DNA of 17,819 nucleotides from positions 1 through 17,819 of the forward strand of contig JANRCF010000023.1 of assembly GCA_030727085.1 (NCBI GenBank). Reading direction: 5' to 3'. This document shows, in pieces, positions 8,713 to 15,800 of this stretch. Below the pieces are notes generated by a model that saw nothing but the letters and a program-made list of their open reading frames with translations, searched no databases and was not told the origin of the DNA. Made by a program: the position numbers and the translations under genes. The stretch is from Alphaproteobacteria bacterium. Lineage in GTDB: Bacteria > Pseudomonadota > Alphaproteobacteria > Paracaedibacterales > CAIOTO01. How positions within the stretch are numbered: the first letter of the stretch is position 1; the number at the start of each line of letters is the position of its first letter.

Positions 8713-9519
8713 TTATGCAGTTGGTTTTGGCAAAGCACCCGAAGATGTGTCAGAAGGCACAACTTTATTCAACAATGCATAAGCGCTCGTGTACCATTGT
8801 CCATGTGGGTAATTATGTCCTAACACTGCAGCTGTAGCTATAGCTTGATCGCGCACACCAACAGCAATGTAGCACTCGACCAATCTATACAATGCTTCCT
8901 CAACCTGAGACGTTGTTTGGTAGGTTTCAACAACCGTCTTAAAACGATTAATTGCCGCTACGTATGAACCATTCGTCAAATAGAAACGACCAACATCCAT
9001 TTCTTTGGCTGCCGTATGATCTTTAATCAAATCAAGTTTAAAACGCGCATCTTTGGCATAAATCGACGTTGGGAAGCGATTAAGCACCTCGTTAAAGGCG
9101 TTCATCGCTTTTTCTGATGGCTGCAGATCGCGTTCAAGAATTGGGATCTGCTCATAGAAACAAAGACCGATCATGTAATAAGCATAGGCCACGTCCGCAT
9201 GACCTGGGTGAAGTTGAATAAAGACCTGGAATCCATCGATGGCTTCATCGTACTTTTTAGCTTCATAATAGCAATAAGCCGACATAATTTGTGCTTTTAA
9301 TGCCCAATTCGAATACGGATGTTGGCGTTCAACTTCTAAAAATGCCTTTGCCGCCTTTGTGTAGCTACGTTCTTTAAGGCGCACCTGGGCACGGCTATAT
9401 AAATCCTCAACAGGAAGATCAACATAAGCCTCGTCTTTATCGGAGCATGCCGTTAAAAACCCAGCAAGCATTAGTCCAGTTATGAGTTTATTATTTATTT
9501 TAATGTGCGGAAAGGACAC
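8713..9519 (-). CDS. bamD: Outer membrane protein assembly factor BamD (ComL/YfiO lipoprotein)
   Basis: A 268-residue lipoprotein of the BAM complex, which folds beta-barrel proteins into the outer membrane. The N-terminus has a basic-hydrophobic signal with lipobox LTAC, giving lipidated Cys25. The mature part consists of TPR-type helical repeats with typical BamD segments: LYSRAQVRLKERSY, FLEVERQHPYSNWALKAQ, DEAIDGFQVFIQLHPGH and YMIGLCFYEQI. The start is a GTG at 9519; GAGG and TAGG lie 5-10 nt upstream, and no ATG near the signal peptide gives a proper n-region. It precedes recN by 10 bp, the common alphaproteobacterial arrangement. In many relatives ligA follows recN, but here ligA lies several kilobases upstream instead. 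Confidence 0.96.
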   Translation of the reverse strand: MSFPHIKINNKLITGLMLAGFLTACSDKDEAYVDLPVEDLYSRAQVRLKERSYTKAAKAFLEVERQHPYSNWALKAQIMSAYCYYEAKKYDEAIDGFQVFIQLHPGHADVAYAYYMIGLCFYEQIPILERDLQPSEKAMNAFNEVLNRFPTSIYAKDARFKLDLIKDHTAAKEMDVGRFYLTNGSYVAAINRFKTVVETYQTTSQVEEALYRLVECYIAVGVRDQAIATAAVLGHNYPHGQWYTSAYALLNKVVPSDTSSGALPKPTA

Positions 9520-9716
9520 AAAGCCTAGCCTCTTACAATTTATACATAAATCTTTCTACCATAATTTTTGCTTATATGGCTATAGAATTAAAAATATAGC
9601 AGGGATGTAATGTGCAGAGTAAAATAAAAAAACATGCGCACAATTAAAAGACTTGCAAGGGGGAAAAAATTAAAACAATAAAATGGAAATAGATTTGTAC
9701 TTTTCTGGAAGTATCA

Positions 9717-9801
9717 TGGTGCGGCCGAGAAGACTCGAACTTCCATGAATCGCTTCACAGCGACCTCAACGCTGCGCGTCTACCAATTTCGCCACGGCCG
9801 C
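9717..9801 (-). tRNA. tRNA-Leu (anticodon GAG)
   Basis: The minus-strand sequence starts GCGGCCG and folds as a class II tRNA. The acceptor is GCGGCCG/CGGCCGC. The D-loop contains TTGGTAGAC. The anticodon stem AGCG/CGCT encloses the loop TTGAGGT with anticodon GAG. A long variable arm (about 15 nt) and a T-arm with TTCGAGT follow. Discriminator A and CCA are encoded (9720-9717). About 85 nt in total. Confidence 0.95.
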
Positions 9802-9812
9802 TTAAATAAAAA

Positions 9813-9888
9813 TGGTGCCGACTGAGAGACTCGAACTCCCGACCCACTGATTACAAATCAGTAGCTCTACCAGCTGAGCTAAGTCGGC
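9813..9888 (-). tRNA. tRNA-Thr (anticodon TGT)
   Basis: A 76-nt minus-strand cloverleaf. The acceptor is GCCGACT/AGTCGGC. The D-arm contains AGCTCAGCTGGTAGAGC. The anticodon stem ACTGA/TCAGT encloses TTTGTAA with anticodon TGT. The T-loop is TTCGAGT, and the encoded end is ACCA. It lies 11 nt upstream of the tRNA-Leu, so the pair is likely one precursor transcript. Confidence 0.96.
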
Positions 9889-9899
9889 ATCACCATTAT

Positions 9900-9928
9900 T
9901 TTTTAGCAAGTTATGAATAAAATGTCTA
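9900..9928 (-). promoter_or_regulatory. Probable promoter of the tRNA-Thr/tRNA-Leu transcript
   Basis: On the minus strand, TAGACA (9928-9923) and TAAAAA (9905-9900) are separated by 17 bp. The -10 box ends 11 nt before the tRNA-Thr 5' end, so the transcript would begin a few bases upstream of the mature tRNA. The -35 box matches the consensus at five of six positions and the -10 box at four. Confidence 0.4.
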
Positions 9929-10016
9929 GCTTAAATTTGTCATTTATGAAAATAATTTTTCAACGTCCATAATTGTCATTCGCACACAAGCAGCTTAAAG
10001 GTGATAAAGATGCACA

Positions 10017-10763
10017 CTATTCCAAACGAAACGTAATGTGGCTTACAACACGAACACGCTTTTTAAAGCTTACAGGCGTATCACGGCTATAATGTTCTGA
10101 TGCAGACGTATCTTTTTCTCCTGTTATTGTGAATGACCCTTGCGATGCTTTTAAAATTCCCCCTACACGCGTGCCAGAATCTTTGGCAAATTGATCCGCC
10201 ATCGCACGTGCACTTTTGGTCGCTTCAGCAAGCATAGGCGCACGAATTTCTTCAATTTTTGTAAATGCATGTAGCTGCTTCGCTTTAACATTTAACATTT
10301 TTCCAGCCGTATTAAGTATCAATAGTTCTTTTTGGAATTTCTCAACCGCATTCTTATCATATACGCTTAGTGATAATTCCAGTTTGTATTGATATTTTTT
10401 ATAAAATGCTTTTTCACTTTCAGAATAAGGCAGCCTCTCTTCTTTTATATCAACATTTTCTTTTATTTCTTCCATTTTAAATCCGGCATCAACAAGCATT
10501 TTTTTAACATTCACTGCATCTTCTTGGACCTTGTTGGCTGTAACAGCAATATCATCTGTTTTTTCTTGTATTTTTATAGCAACATGACTTTCATTAGACT
10601 CTACGATTCGCTCTGACAGCCCTTTAACAGTCACAGACTTGTCGCTTGCTTTAAACCGATCGATTGCTTTTCCTATAAAAAAGCCACCTAGTCCAGGCCC
10701 GATGCTTATAGCCAAACCTAAGAAAATAATGTGTATTGGTTTTACGTTTTCAGATTTAATCAT
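10017..10763 (-). CDS. Membrane-anchored SIMPL-domain (DUF541, YggE-like) protein
   Basis: A 248-residue protein. Residues about 9-31 form one hydrophobic glycine-rich segment (IIFLGLAISIGPGLGGFFIG), read as a signal anchor that places the rest in the periplasm. The remainder fits the SIMPL domain: VTVKGLSERIVESNESHVAI near the start, EEIKENVDIKEERL in the middle and a C-terminal strand VRVVSHITFRLE with the helical TKSARAMADQFAKDSG before it. SIMPL proteins occur widely in the envelope; the family member YggE has been linked to oxidative stress, but the molecular role is unclear. The start ATG at 10763 has AAGGGAT about 5 nt upstream. It is transcribed divergently from dacA and toward the tRNA genes. 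No catalytic site can be assigned. Confidence 0.88.
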   Translation of the reverse strand: MIKSENVKPIHIIFLGLAISIGPGLGGFFIGKAIDRFKASDKSVTVKGLSERIVESNESHVAIKIQEKTDDIAVTANKVQEDAVNVKKMLVDAGFKMEEIKENVDIKEERLPYSESEKAFYKKYQYKLELSLSVYDKNAVEKFQKELLILNTAGKMLNVKAKQLHAFTKIEEIRAPMLAEATKSARAMADQFAKDSGTRVGGILKASQGSFTITGEKDTSASEHYSRDTPVSFKKRVRVVSHITFRLE

Positions 10764-10867
10764 TTTTTATCCCTTAAAAAGAAGGCTTTATCTTTTAAGT
10801 AAACTAATACAAAATATGTAACATATACGTCTTAAAAATTTTACGTGAAACCTGCAAAATCTTTCCC

Positions 10868-10896
10868 TTGACATTCACCGATGATGAGTGTTTTTT
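10868..10896 (+). promoter_or_regulatory. Possible promoter of the dacA cluster
   Basis: A perfect -35 hexamer TTGACA (10868-10873) is followed 17 bp later by a T-rich, poor -10 candidate (TTTTTT at 10891-10896, running into TTTAAA). It overlaps the left arm of the inverted repeat at 10880-10919. The weak -10 might require an activator, or the true -10 may be elsewhere. Confidence 0.35.
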
Positions 10897-10919
10897 AAAC
10901 ATACATGCTTCTCATCATC
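10880..10919. promoter_or_regulatory. 9-bp perfect inverted repeat in front of dacA (operator or leader hairpin)
   Basis: GATGATGAG (10880-10888) is mirrored by CTCATCATC (10911-10919) with a 22-bp AT-rich centre. The right arm ends 23 bp before the dacA ATG. Neither strand has a T-run after the stem, so it is not a terminator. The left arm sits inside the -35/-10 spacer of the candidate promoter, as expected for a repressor operator. A 5'-UTR hairpin is the alternative if transcription starts further upstream. Confidence 0.4.
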
Positions 10920-10942
10920 ATAAAAATAAGGATACCCCCTAA

Positions 10943-12202
10943 ATGTTTCTAAAAGGTTACTTTGCTACTGCTTTACTAAGTTTTTTGCTCTCGTTATCCA
11001 TGTGTAATGCTGCATACGCCAAAAAAAGTACTGAAATAAAAACCATTAAAAAAAGCAAAGAAAAGCCAAAGAAACATAACCCCTATGAATCAACAGTTCC
11101 AGCCACAACCCCGTTTGTTGGCTTACCACTCGATATAGATGTTGTCGCGCGAGAAGCATATATGATTGATTACGACACAGGAATGGTTTTGATTGAGAAA
11201 AACGGAGAAGTGCCAATACACCCATCATCAATGACAAAAATTATGACGGCTTATCTTGTTATTGATAAAATAAAAACAGGTATTATTAAAAAAGATTCAA
11301 TTTTTACAGTTAGCAAAAATGGCTGGAAACTTGAAGGGTCATCGATGTTTTTGAACATTAATGATCAAGTAAAAGTTGAAGATCTGCTTAAAGGTCTTAT
11401 TATTCAATCAGGAAATGATGCAAGCGTGACACTTGCCGAAAGTATCTCTGGAAGCGAGGGCGCATTTGCAGCCGAAATGACACGTCGCGCACATGAAATG
11501 GGCGCTAAAAAGACAAATTTTGTGAACGCAAGTGGACTCCCCGCACCTGAGCACCAAACAACTGCAAAAGACCTTGCCATTATTTCAGCGCGCGCAATCA
11601 AAGAACAACCAGAATATTACCCAATCTATAAAGAAGTAGATTTCACGTACGGCAATATCAAGCAAGGAAACAGAAATCCTTTACTCTATAAAAACATAGG
11701 ATGCGATGGCATCAAAACTGGCAGCAGCCAAGTTGCAGGTTATGGTATAGTTGCCTCCTGCATACAAGATGGCAGACGTGTCATACTCGTGGTTAATGGC
11801 TTGAAAAGCATGCAGGCGCGTGCTGATGAAGCGACAAAACTTATTACATGGGGGCTGCGTACATTCACAAACAAAACAATTACAACAGCTCAACAAGTTT
11901 TTGGTAAAATTCCAGTTAGTTATGGAGCAATAGACCATGTGAATGCTGTAGCACGCAATGCATTTTCTGTAACTGTCCCAAAAGCGTTTGAAAATGAACT
12001 TAAAACCAAAATTGAGCTCACAGAAGCAATTGAAGCACCTGTTACTAGTGGAATGACGCTTGGAAAGATTACCGTCACCTGCCCCTCGCTTAAAGAACCA
12101 ATTATTTTTGAGCTTATTGCGGAAAAAGATATTGAACGCGCTGGATTTATAAAACGCATTGGTCAGAAAGTTTCAACAATCTTTAATCGGAAGCAAAATT
12201 AA
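10943..12202 (+). CDS. dacA: D-alanyl-D-alanine carboxypeptidase (PBP5/DacA family)
   Basis: A 419-residue low-molecular-mass penicillin-binding protein that trims the terminal D-Ala from peptidoglycan stem peptides in the periplasm. The signal peptide (1-26) ends in AYA and is followed by a Lys-rich stretch. The three serine-transferase motifs are intact: SMTK at 96-99 (nucleophile Ser96), SGN at 156-158 and KTG at 258-260. After the catalytic domain comes the beta-rich PBP5 C-terminal domain (about 300-395). The last 25 residues are basic and amphipathic (GFIKRIGQKVSTIF) and are expected to anchor the protein on the outer face of the inner membrane. AAGGA lies about 10 nt before the ATG. 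Its TAA directly abuts the ATG of the next gene, indicating co-transcription and probably coupled translation. The family is certain; the dacA versus dacC/dacF label is conventional. Confidence 0.95.
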   Translation: MFLKGYFATALLSFLLSLSMCNAAYAKKSTEIKTIKKSKEKPKKHNPYESTVPATTPFVGLPLDIDVVAREAYMIDYDTGMVLIEKNGEVPIHPSSMTKIMTAYLVIDKIKTGIIKKDSIFTVSKNGWKLEGSSMFLNINDQVKVEDLLKGLIIQSGNDASVTLAESISGSEGAFAAEMTRRAHEMGAKKTNFVNASGLPAPEHQTTAKDLAIISARAIKEQPEYYPIYKEVDFTYGNIKQGNRNPLLYKNIGCDGIKTGSSQVAGYGIVASCIQDGRRVILVVNGLKSMQARADEATKLITWGLRTFTNKTITTAQQVFGKIPVSYGAIDHVNAVARNAFSVTVPKAFENELKTKIELTEAIEAPVTSGMTLGKITVTCPSLKEPIIFELIAEKDIERAGFIKRIGQKVSTIFNRKQN

Positions 12203-12835
12203 ATGTTGTTTCTCAAACAATGTATCTTTCTGTGCTTACTAATCGCGACATGCAATACAGTTAATTCTGCATCTACAAAGGTTCAAGAAATTACTTATCA
12301 GAAAGTAACACCTGAGACATTAGAGAAGATAGCACGATATTGGAATTCAATTCGCATTATTGTAGCCGACATTAAACAAACAAACCCTGACGGCATGCAT
12401 GTAAATGGCAAGCTTTATCTTAAAAAAGGCAAAGGCAACAGCGCCAAGCTTCGGGTTGATTATCAAGCGGACTACAAACAACAGCTTCTTATTAAAAGAT
12501 CTGAAGTTCTTCTTGTTGATTTAACGGATGGGGCTGTTGCTGCTTATCCTGTTTCAATGACACCAGCAGGTTTAATTTTAAAGCCACACCTTAATTTTGA
12601 GAAAGATGTTAAGCTAGTCGATTCACGCCAGACTGACGATGATGTTCAGCTTGTTTTAGCACACAATGATGATGAAAACGGCGGCACCCTCACACTTAAT
12701 TTCATAATTGACACCGATTGCCGTCTTTTACGGTGGAAAGTTTTAGATCCACAAGGTAACATAACGGAGGTTGAGTTAAACCCCGAAACGATTCGTCTTA
12801 ACGATGAAAAACTCGTGCCTGATTCTCTCTTTTAA
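12203..12835 (+). CDS. LolA-like outer membrane lipoprotein carrier family protein
   Basis: A 210-residue protein with an N-terminal signal sequence (about 1-22, ending in NSA) and then a LolA-type fold pattern: YWNSIRIIVADIKQTNPDG, GKLYLKKGKG, KLRVDYQADYKQQLLI and VLLVDLTDG. A long set of alternating strands follows, ending with GNITEVELNPETIRLNDE. LolA proteins carry lipoproteins across the periplasm from LolCDE to the outer membrane. The family similarity is visible by eye but divergent, so it could instead be a LolA-like paralogue with another lipid ligand. The start ATG follows the dacA stop without any gap. The rnhA ATG follows 27 bp after the stop. Confidence 0.8.
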   Translation: MLFLKQCIFLCLLIATCNTVNSASTKVQEITYQKVTPETLEKIARYWNSIRIIVADIKQTNPDGMHVNGKLYLKKGKGNSAKLRVDYQADYKQQLLIKRSEVLLVDLTDGAVAAYPVSMTPAGLILKPHLNFEKDVKLVDSRQTDDDVQLVLAHNDDENGGTLTLNFIIDTDCRLLRWKVLDPQGNITEVELNPETIRLNDEKLVPDSLF

Positions 12836-12862
12836 TACTTACAATCATGGAAATTTAAAACA

Positions 12863-13345
12863 ATGTCTGACGTGCGCCTTTTACAATTCTTCGAATCTAT
12901 TTCATCAAAAAGTATTGATATCTATGTTGATGGTGCATGTAGTGGAAATCCAGGACCAGGTGGCTGGGGCGCCGTATTTTCAGAAGGCGAAAAAGAAATA
13001 ACACTTGCGGGGGGAAATCCAGCAACAACGAATAACCGTATGGAATTACAAGCGGCAATTGAAGCTATTAAGGCAGTTCCTGCTGATTTTTCAGCGACTT
13101 TGTACACAGACAGCCAGTATGTGAAAAATGGTATTACCTCATGGATTATTGGTTGGAAGAAACGCAATTGGATGAATTCTAAAAATGAACCCGTAAAAAA
13201 CAAAGACCTTTGGGAAGAACTTGATTCATGCACACAAAAGAAAAGAATTTCATGGGAATGGGTTAGAGGGCACGATGGTCATCCACTGAACGAGAAAGCA
13301 GATATGCTTGCACGCCGTGCGATTATTGCCGAACGGATGAGATAG
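12863..13345 (+). CDS. rnhA: Ribonuclease HI
   Basis: A 160-residue endonuclease that degrades the RNA strand of RNA-DNA hybrids, removing primers and R-loops. All catalytic residues are present: Asp23 (YVDGACSGNPGPGGWG), Glu61 (NNRMEL), Asp83 (TDSQYV) and Asp147 (NEKADMLAR). The helper His137 lies in GHDGHPLNE, and the basic handle W-KKRNW is kept. The N-terminus is about 13-16 residues longer than in E. coli RNase HI. The ATG at 12863 has only a weak, distant GGA, so translation may depend on the upstream genes. It is the last gene of the dacA cluster. No convincing hairpin terminator follows, only a weak AT-only dyad near 13366-13395. Confidence 0.97.
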   Translation: MSDVRLLQFFESISSKSIDIYVDGACSGNPGPGGWGAVFSEGEKEITLAGGNPATTNNRMELQAAIEAIKAVPADFSATLYTDSQYVKNGITSWIIGWKKRNWMNSKNEPVKNKDLWEELDSCTQKKRISWEWVRGHDGHPLNEKADMLARRAIIAERMR

Positions 13346-13550
13346 ATATAACCTACTCAAAAGACTTATAAATTTACCATTAATCTGTATAAGAGATCTT
13401 TGCATGACTGTAATTTTCATAGGCAGTTTTAGGGAAATCTCAGCATAGCACCACGGAATACTTAATGTATTTGAGGAGCACACGTAAGATTTGACGAAAA
13501 AATCACATAAAAAGGAAGTCATACTAAGGTCTCAGTAAGCTTCTTTAGTG

Positions 13551-15608
13551 TTACCTAGTATTAGCCATCGAAATCCATTCATCCTCTGTCAAGATTTTCA
13601 AACCCAGTTCCTTCGCTTGTGCTAACTTCTTGCCAGCATCGGCACCTACAACAACAAAATCTGTTTTCTTTGAAACAGAAGCCGCAACATGCGCACCTAA
13701 ACGTTCAGCTTGCGCTTTTGCCTCAGCACGACTCAATTTTTCAAGTGAACCAGTAAACACAACTGTTTTACCAGAAAACAATGAATCGACGGTCACTGCA
13801 ACAACAGACTCAACCGTAAGATGTTTCGTAAGTTCATTAATGATCACCCTATTGTCAGGCGCGGCAAAAAACTGAATAATCTCGTCAGCCATAACCGCAC
13901 CAATACCATCAAGTGCACATAAGTCTTCAACAGAAGCAACTAACACAGCCCCCAGTGTCTTTAAACGTAACGCCAATATACGCGCTGTCACTTGCCCAAC
14001 TTGAGGAATGCCAAGCGCATAAATAAAACGATCAAGGCCAATCTTACGACGTTTATTCAAGGCATCAAATAAATTGGTTACGGCCTTAGCGCCCCACCCT
14101 TCGCGCGCTTCAAGATTAATGTTAAGATTACGTGCCTCTAATGTAAATAAATCTGGGGGTGTTCGAACAATTTCCCACTCAAAAAAGTTTTGCAAATGAC
14201 GTTCGCCAAGTCCATCAATATCAAATGCATCGCGGCTTACAAAATGCCTAAGACGCTCGACTGCTTGCGCCATACAGTTAAAGCCGCCACTGCACCGCCT
14301 AGCCACCTGCCCTTCCGACTGCACGACAGCAGAATTACACACAGGACATGTGGTAGGAAAAATAAAAGGGATTGAATCCGCTGAACGTTTTGTTTTCACA
14401 ACACCAACTACTTGTGGAATGACATCCCCTGCACGCTGCACGATCACTGCATCCCCCACACGCACATCTTTACGGCGAATTTCATCATCATTATGAAGTG
14501 TTGCGCGGCTAACTGTAACGCCACCAACAAGAACTGGGCGCAGATGCGCAACAGGCGTTAAAACACCTGTGCGACCTACTTGAATATCGATAAAATCAAT
14601 AATTGTTTCTGCTTGCTCTGCTGAGAATTTATAAGCAATTGAATGTCGCGGCGATCTTCCAACCGTTCCCAAGCGAGCTTGCAACGCCAAATCATTCACC
14701 TTGAAAACAACACCGTCAATTTCATATGGCAAGTCAGCACGTTTGTCTTCAATAAAGCGGTAGTGTTCAAACATCGTATCCACATCAGGACAAAGCGCAA
14801 CGAGCGGACTTACCCTAAAGCCTAAACGATTGAGTGATACTAAAATATCAGCTTGCGTTTGATCCGTTTGATTTGAAAGTGACTCATACCCATAAGCAAA
14901 AAAACGAAGGGGTCTTTTGGCAGTAATACTCGAATCTAATAACCTAAGCGAACCAGCCGCAGCATTACGCGGATTAGCAAATGGTGACTCCCCCTCAGCA
15001 ATACGTACTTGATTTATAGCGTCAAAATCGGACTTACTCATATATACTTCGCCACGAACTTCAAGATTCTCTGGCACATTGGCACCTTGCAATACCAAAG
15101 GAATATCATGAATTGTTCTTAGATTTGGCGTTATATTCTCTCCTTCTTGTCCATCTCCGCGTGTTGCACCCAGTATAAACTGCCCCTTCTGGTAATGCAG
15201 GGTAGCAGACAAACCATCAATTTTAGGTTCAGCCATACATAAAATCTGAGTATCATCAGAAATTTTCAGGAAACGACGAACACGTGCCATAAAATCATAA
15301 ATATCGTCGATTGAAAACGCATTATCCAAAGATAACATCGGCTTACGATGTTTTACCTTGTCAAACTCAGGAGAAGGTGTCGCTCCAATGCGATGCGTTG
15401 GGCTATCGATACGACGTAAGTCTGGGAAACGACGCTCGATCGCTAGATTTCGTTGATACAAAGCATCATACATTGCATCACTAATTTCAGGTGCAGCAAG
15501 ATGATAGTAGCAATGATCATGATGTGCTAACTCTTTCGCAAGGCGAGATAACTCAACCACAGCTTGATCACGGCCAAGTTGATCAATAGCAATAGATGCA
15601 AATGTCAT
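13551..15608 (-). CDS. ligA: NAD-dependent DNA ligase LigA
   Basis: A 685-residue ligase that seals nicks with NAD+ during replication and repair. The domain order is complete. The Ia domain (YYHLAAPEISDAMYD, 34-48) binds NMN. The adenylation domain has KIDG with nucleophile Lys129, plus GATRGDGQEGENIT and FANPRNAAAGSLR. It is followed by an OB-fold and a four-Cys zinc finger (CPVC...C...C, starting near 421). The HhH region has IDGLGERHL and ALGIPQVGQVTA. The C-terminal BRCT domain (about 605-680) contains KTVVFTGSL. The ATG at 15608 gives the normal start; the Shine-Dalgarno match is weak. A near-consensus promoter lies just upstream. In many alphaproteobacteria ligA follows bamD-recN, but here it is separated from and upstream of them. 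Confidence 0.98.
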   Translation of the reverse strand: MTFASIAIDQLGRDQAVVELSRLAKELAHHDHCYYHLAAPEISDAMYDALYQRNLAIERRFPDLRRIDSPTHRIGATPSPEFDKVKHRKPMLSLDNAFSIDDIYDFMARVRRFLKISDDTQILCMAEPKIDGLSATLHYQKGQFILGATRGDGQEGENITPNLRTIHDIPLVLQGANVPENLEVRGEVYMSKSDFDAINQVRIAEGESPFANPRNAAAGSLRLLDSSITAKRPLRFFAYGYESLSNQTDQTQADILVSLNRLGFRVSPLVALCPDVDTMFEHYRFIEDKRADLPYEIDGVVFKVNDLALQARLGTVGRSPRHSIAYKFSAEQAETIIDFIDIQVGRTGVLTPVAHLRPVLVGGVTVSRATLHNDDEIRRKDVRVGDAVIVQRAGDVIPQVVGVVKTKRSADSIPFIFPTTCPVCNSAVVQSEGQVARRCSGGFNCMAQAVERLRHFVSRDAFDIDGLGERHLQNFFEWEIVRTPPDLFTLEARNLNINLEAREGWGAKAVTNLFDALNKRRKIGLDRFIYALGIPQVGQVTARILALRLKTLGAVLVASVEDLCALDGIGAVMADEIIQFFAAPDNRVIINELTKHLTVESVVAVTVDSLFSGKTVVFTGSLEKLSRAEAKAQAERLGAHVAASVSKKTDFVVVGADAGKKLAQAKELGLKILTEDEWISMANTR

Positions 15609-15636
15609 AAAAAATCTTAATTAATATTTTGATTTC

Positions 15637-15664
15637 ATTATAACCAGTTCTGATTATTTTGCAT
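15637..15664 (-). promoter_or_regulatory. Probable promoter of ligA
   Basis: On the minus strand a perfect TATAAT (15642-15637) lies 16 bp after a weak -35, ATGCAA (15664-15659). The transcript would start near 15630, about 22 nt before the ligA ATG. So ligA probably need not be read through from the ankyrin gene that ends about 190 bp upstream. Confidence 0.5.
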
Positions 15665-15800
15665 GGATTTTTTAAAAGACATGTTGGCATAGCATATTGA
15701 TAACGCCAAGTCCCACAATTACAGGTATTATTAAATTATCGTACTCATGGGTGGCTGGTCAAACGAACGCGAAGTATAGTTTTGATATCCATCTAAGTTC

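Noticed and set aside
9579..9600. GCTATA...TATAGC dyad upstream of bamD
   Set aside because: AT-rich six-base stem with no supporting context; could be chance.
13250..13522. Open frame of about 90 codons on the minus strand over the rnhA 3' end
   Set aside because: No ribosome binding site or recognisable protein; it is a shadow of rnhA and the following gap.
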